Shown here: positions 61,894 through 64,000 of the stretch, in pieces | How the letters are laid out: every line of letters begins with the position of its first letter | How positions within the stretch are numbered: position 1 is the first letter of the stretch | NCBI RefSeq assembly: GCF_014205685.1 | Contig: NZ_JACIIU010000005.1 | Location: forward strand, 1-64,000 | DNA: 64,000 bases | DNA from: Paenochrobactrum gallinarii | GTDB taxonomy: Bacteria > Pseudomonadota > Alphaproteobacteria > Rhizobiales > Rhizobiaceae | Direction: 5' to 3' | Notes under the pieces: model-generated | What the model saw: only the letters and a program-made list of their open reading frames with translations | What the model was told of the DNA's origin: nothing | Databases searched by the model: none | Made by a program: the position numbers and the translations under genes

Positions 61894-63411
61894 ATGAATA
61901 TCGCATATTGGCTTTACCAAACAGCCCGCTCATGGCCAAACCGTGAAGCGATTTTGTCAGGCAATGAATGCTTTGCCACTTATGACGCGCTTTTGACACG
62001 CACCGCTTCGCTGGCGCATTGGTTGCAGCATCATCACGGTATCAATCGTGGTGACAGAGTGGCGCTTTTTGCGCAAAACTGCCCTGAATATCTGGAAATC
62101 ATGCACGCAATTTGGTGGTTGGGTGCGATTATTGTCCCAATCAACCATAAACTTCATGCCAAAGAAGCGGCATGGATTATCGTAGATTCAGAAGCCAAAA
62201 TTATTCTCACGGATGCAGATTGCAACTTTGACGATGCGCCATGCCTGCAAACGGTAATCAAGATAGCTGATGCCGCTTATAATCAAGCGGTTTCAGCAGC
62301 CCATCAAGATAAACCGGCTGATTGTGATAGCAACGAAATTGCATGGCTATTTTACACATCCGGCACAACCGGCCGCCCTAAAGGCGTGATGCTCAGCCAT
62401 AATAATCTTATCCATATGAGCCTTTGTTACAGCCTCGATGTTGATCAGGTTTTTGGTAGTGACACGGCTTTGTATGCAGCCCCTATGTCACATGGTGCCG
62501 GTCTTTATAACATGATTTTCATGCGTGCCGGCGCGCGCCATCTAATCCCTGCCTCGAAGGGTTTTGATTCAGCCGAAATCATCGATCTGGCAAAAACACA
62601 AAAGAATCTGGTGTTTTTCGCAGCGCCTACTATGGTCAAACGCCTGATCGCTCATTCAAAGACAGTCAATTATCAAGGCGAAGGCATCCGCACGATCATT
62701 TATGGCGGCGGGCCAATGTATGCCGCCGATATTGATGAAGCACTTGACTATTTCGGTGATCGCTTTGTGCAAATCTATGGTCAGGGCGAAAGCCCGATGA
62801 CCATCACCGCTCTGTCGCGCGATCTGGTTAAAGATCAAAGCCACGCCAACTGGCGCTCACGCCGCGCATCTGTTGGCACGGCGCAGGCTTGTGTCAAAGT
62901 TGAAATTCGCGACGATAATGGCAAGCCTTTGCCGCATGGTTCCACCGGCGAAATTGCTGTGTTTGGCCAAACCGTCATGCAAGGCTATTGGAATAATCCG
63001 GATGCAACCGCCAGTACTTTGAACAATGGCTGGCTGATGACAGGCGATCTTGGTCATCTCGATGAAGATGGTTTTTTGCATCTTACCGATCGATCCAAAG
63101 ATGTGATTATATCCGGCGGCACCAATATTTACCCGCGTGAAGTAGAAGAAACCCTGCTGCAACATCCAGATGTTTTTGAAGTCGCGGTGATTGGTGTTCC
63201 CGATCCTGAATGGGGTGAGAATATTGTCGCTTATATTGTCATGCGCGATGAAAAACCGGCTGAGAAAACACTGCTGGATCATTGGTGCCAATCACACATG
63301 GCATCGTTCAAAAAACCAAAAAAATATTTCTTTGTCAAAGAGTTACCAAAGAACAGTTATGGTAAGGTTCTGAAAACAGAACTACGTCAACTGTCGATGG
63401 AAAAGAGTTGA
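61894..63411 (+). CDS. acyl-CoA ligase (class I adenylate-forming)
   Basis: A 505-residue AMP-forming CoA ligase. Signatures: YTSGTTGRPKG (154-164), the A5-type region YGQGESPMTITA, GWLMTGDLGHLDEDGFLHLTDRSKDVIISGG and the catalytic lysine in SYGKVLKTEL near the C-terminus. The open frame extends further upstream (61807) but that part overlaps the thiolase; the ATG at 61894 is taken. It likely activates the imported acid to its CoA ester. Family substrates range from benzoate to medium-chain and branched acids; the specific one is not clear. Confidence 0.88.
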   Translation: MNIAYWLYQTARSWPNREAILSGNECFATYDALLTRTASLAHWLQHHHGINRGDRVALFAQNCPEYLEIMHAIWWLGAIIVPINHKLHAKEAAWIIVDSEAKIILTDADCNFDDAPCLQTVIKIADAAYNQAVSAAHQDKPADCDSNEIAWLFYTSGTTGRPKGVMLSHNNLIHMSLCYSLDVDQVFGSDTALYAAPMSHGAGLYNMIFMRAGARHLIPASKGFDSAEIIDLAKTQKNLVFFAAPTMVKRLIAHSKTVNYQGEGIRTIIYGGGPMYAADIDEALDYFGDRFVQIYGQGESPMTITALSRDLVKDQSHANWRSRRASVGTAQACVKVEIRDDNGKPLPHGSTGEIAVFGQTVMQGYWNNPDATASTLNNGWLMTGDLGHLDEDGFLHLTDRSKDVIISGGTNIYPREVEETLLQHPDVFEVAVIGVPDPEWGENIVAYIVMRDEKPAEKTLLDHWCQSHMASFKKPKKYFFVKELPKNSYGKVLKTELRQLSMEKS

Positions 63412-63464
63412 AAACATTCGGTTGTGGCGGAGGAACCATGGCCGAAATAAAGGGAGGAAATAAA

Positions 63465-64000
63465 ATGGATAGACGTCATTTTCTTAAAATGTCTGCAGCT
63501 CTGGCAGGCACAAGCCTGATGCCATCATTTGCAGGCTCGGCATTTGCCAAAACCTCATTGAAATTCGATAGCTACATTTCAGAAACCGCAGGCCCTTCAT
63601 GGATTGATGAATGGTTTATGAAAGAGCTTGAAACACGCACCAATGGTGAAGTTTCCATCCGCCGTTATTGGGCAGGCAGCCTCAATAAAGTCGGCGAACA
63701 TCTGGCAGCAGTGCGTGACAAGACATCAGAAATGTCACTGATTTCACCGGGGTATTATCAGGTTGAATTGCCTGTTACCCGTGGCCTGGAATGGTATTTC
63801 CGCATGGAGCGCGCTGATAGTTTGCAGCTTGTTTGCCGTGATGTTTACGAGCAATTTGAACCCCTGCGTGATGAGTGGGAAAAACGCCACCGTGCAAAAG
63901 TTCTTTATTGGACAAACTGGAACTACGCACCACTTGTGATGCGCGATCCGATCAACTCCATTGATGATATCAAGGGCAAGAAAATCCGTGGTTACGGCAT
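63465..64000 (+). CDS. TRAP transporter substrate-binding protein (DctP-like), partial
   Basis: The start of a DctP-type binding protein that runs off the right edge (178 codons seen). The N-terminus MDRRHFLKMSAALAG with an RR pair and a hydrophobic run ending SAFAKTS looks like a Tat-type signal peptide. The mature part has LETRTNGEVSIRRYWAGSL and, at the end, INSIDDIKGKKIRGYG, the conserved TRAP-SBP segments. Strong AGGGAGGA site 6 nt before the ATG. An in-frame ATG at 63438 with its own GGAGGA site would add nine residues. The membrane subunits are expected beyond the window. It probably imports the acid used by the thiolase and ligase. Confidence 0.87.
   Translation, partial: MDRRHFLKMSAALAGTSLMPSFAGSAFAKTSLKFDSYISETAGPSWIDEWFMKELETRTNGEVSIRRYWAGSLNKVGEHLAAVRDKTSEMSLISPGYYQVELPVTRGLEWYFRMERADSLQLVCRDVYEQFEPLRDEWEKRHRAKVLYWTNWNYAPLVMRDPINSIDDIKGKKIRGYG

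Noticed and set aside
1-64000. tRNA genes, rRNA genes, CRISPR arrays, prophage or conjugation genes
   Set aside because: No cloverleaf, ribosomal RNA, repeat-spacer pattern or phage structural genes were recognised in reading through the window; a dedicated scan could still reveal a small RNA.

Overview
The window comes from an alphaproteobacterial genome of moderate GC (about 47-50% by eye), most likely Hyphomicrobiales. The general flavour is that of the Brucella/Ochrobactrum relatives: RegB/RegA (ActS/ActR) redox regulators, a Ugp glycerophosphate system, many ABC importers of the dipeptide and iron/AEP types, and a TctD/TctE-type two-component pair. This placement is inferred from gene content, not from a marker gene. 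No rRNA, tRNA, CRISPR array or prophage was seen.

Layout. 1-444: the last part of a group II intron (domains V and VI) inside a broken IS3-family transposase gene. 398-6395: a compact lipid-like biosynthesis locus. Four overlapping genes on the minus strand encode a KAS III/OleA-like condensing enzyme, an OleD-like NAD(P) reductase, a metallo-beta-lactamase-fold hydrolase and a PaaK/F390-type adenylating enzyme. They are divergent from a PAP2 phosphatase and a sterol-desaturase-family hydroxylase. This is the best candidate here for an undescribed pathway: it has the shape of the OleABCD head-to-head condensation pathway with the last two enzymes replaced by other folds. 6462-9627: two L,D-transpeptidase lipoproteins and a class B penicillin-binding protein. 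9790-12381: an Lrp-type regulator and a BCCT transporter. 12412-14200: RegA and RegB, divergent from a cytochrome c gene, which is followed by a copper-handling set (small Cys protein, YcnI, CopC-CopD fusion). 17770-17913: a small secreted four-cysteine peptide. 18034-22038: FecI-FecR-TonB receptor, an iron-type signalling set.

22412-32817: a six-gene operon (dipeptide-type ABC transporter, HyuA-like hydantoinase, DUF917 protein, binding protein), divergent from a MalT-like LuxR regulator. 32913-39739: ugpBAE, GDPD, a HAD phosphatase and ugpC, divergent from a SorC-type regulator. 39808-42623: a luciferase-like monooxygenase, then a YafY/WYL regulator, a VOC protein and an EVE-domain protein. 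42682-51129: an iron/AEP-type ABC importer, a PhnD-like binding protein and a TctD/TctE-like two-component system with its own periplasmic binding protein. 51179-53161: DoxX, an Asp/Glu-racemase-family protein and a frameshifted membrane protein gene.

53272-59981: a MarR regulator and dipeptide-type binding protein, divergent from a creatininase-family hydrolase and the matching permeases and ATPase; the shared promoter region carries two near-identical palindromes. 60030 to the end: a PAS-LuxR regulator, divergent from a thiolase, an acyl-CoA ligase and the start of a TRAP transporter binding protein that runs off the window.

Most of the window is therefore accessory uptake and catabolism. 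Transporter and enzyme operons typically sit divergent from their own regulator, with perfect inverted repeats acting as terminators between convergent units. Two of the dipeptide-type importers are each paired with a metal- or ATP-dependent hydrolase of cyclic amides, which suggests scavenging of hydantoin- or creatinine-like ring compounds.
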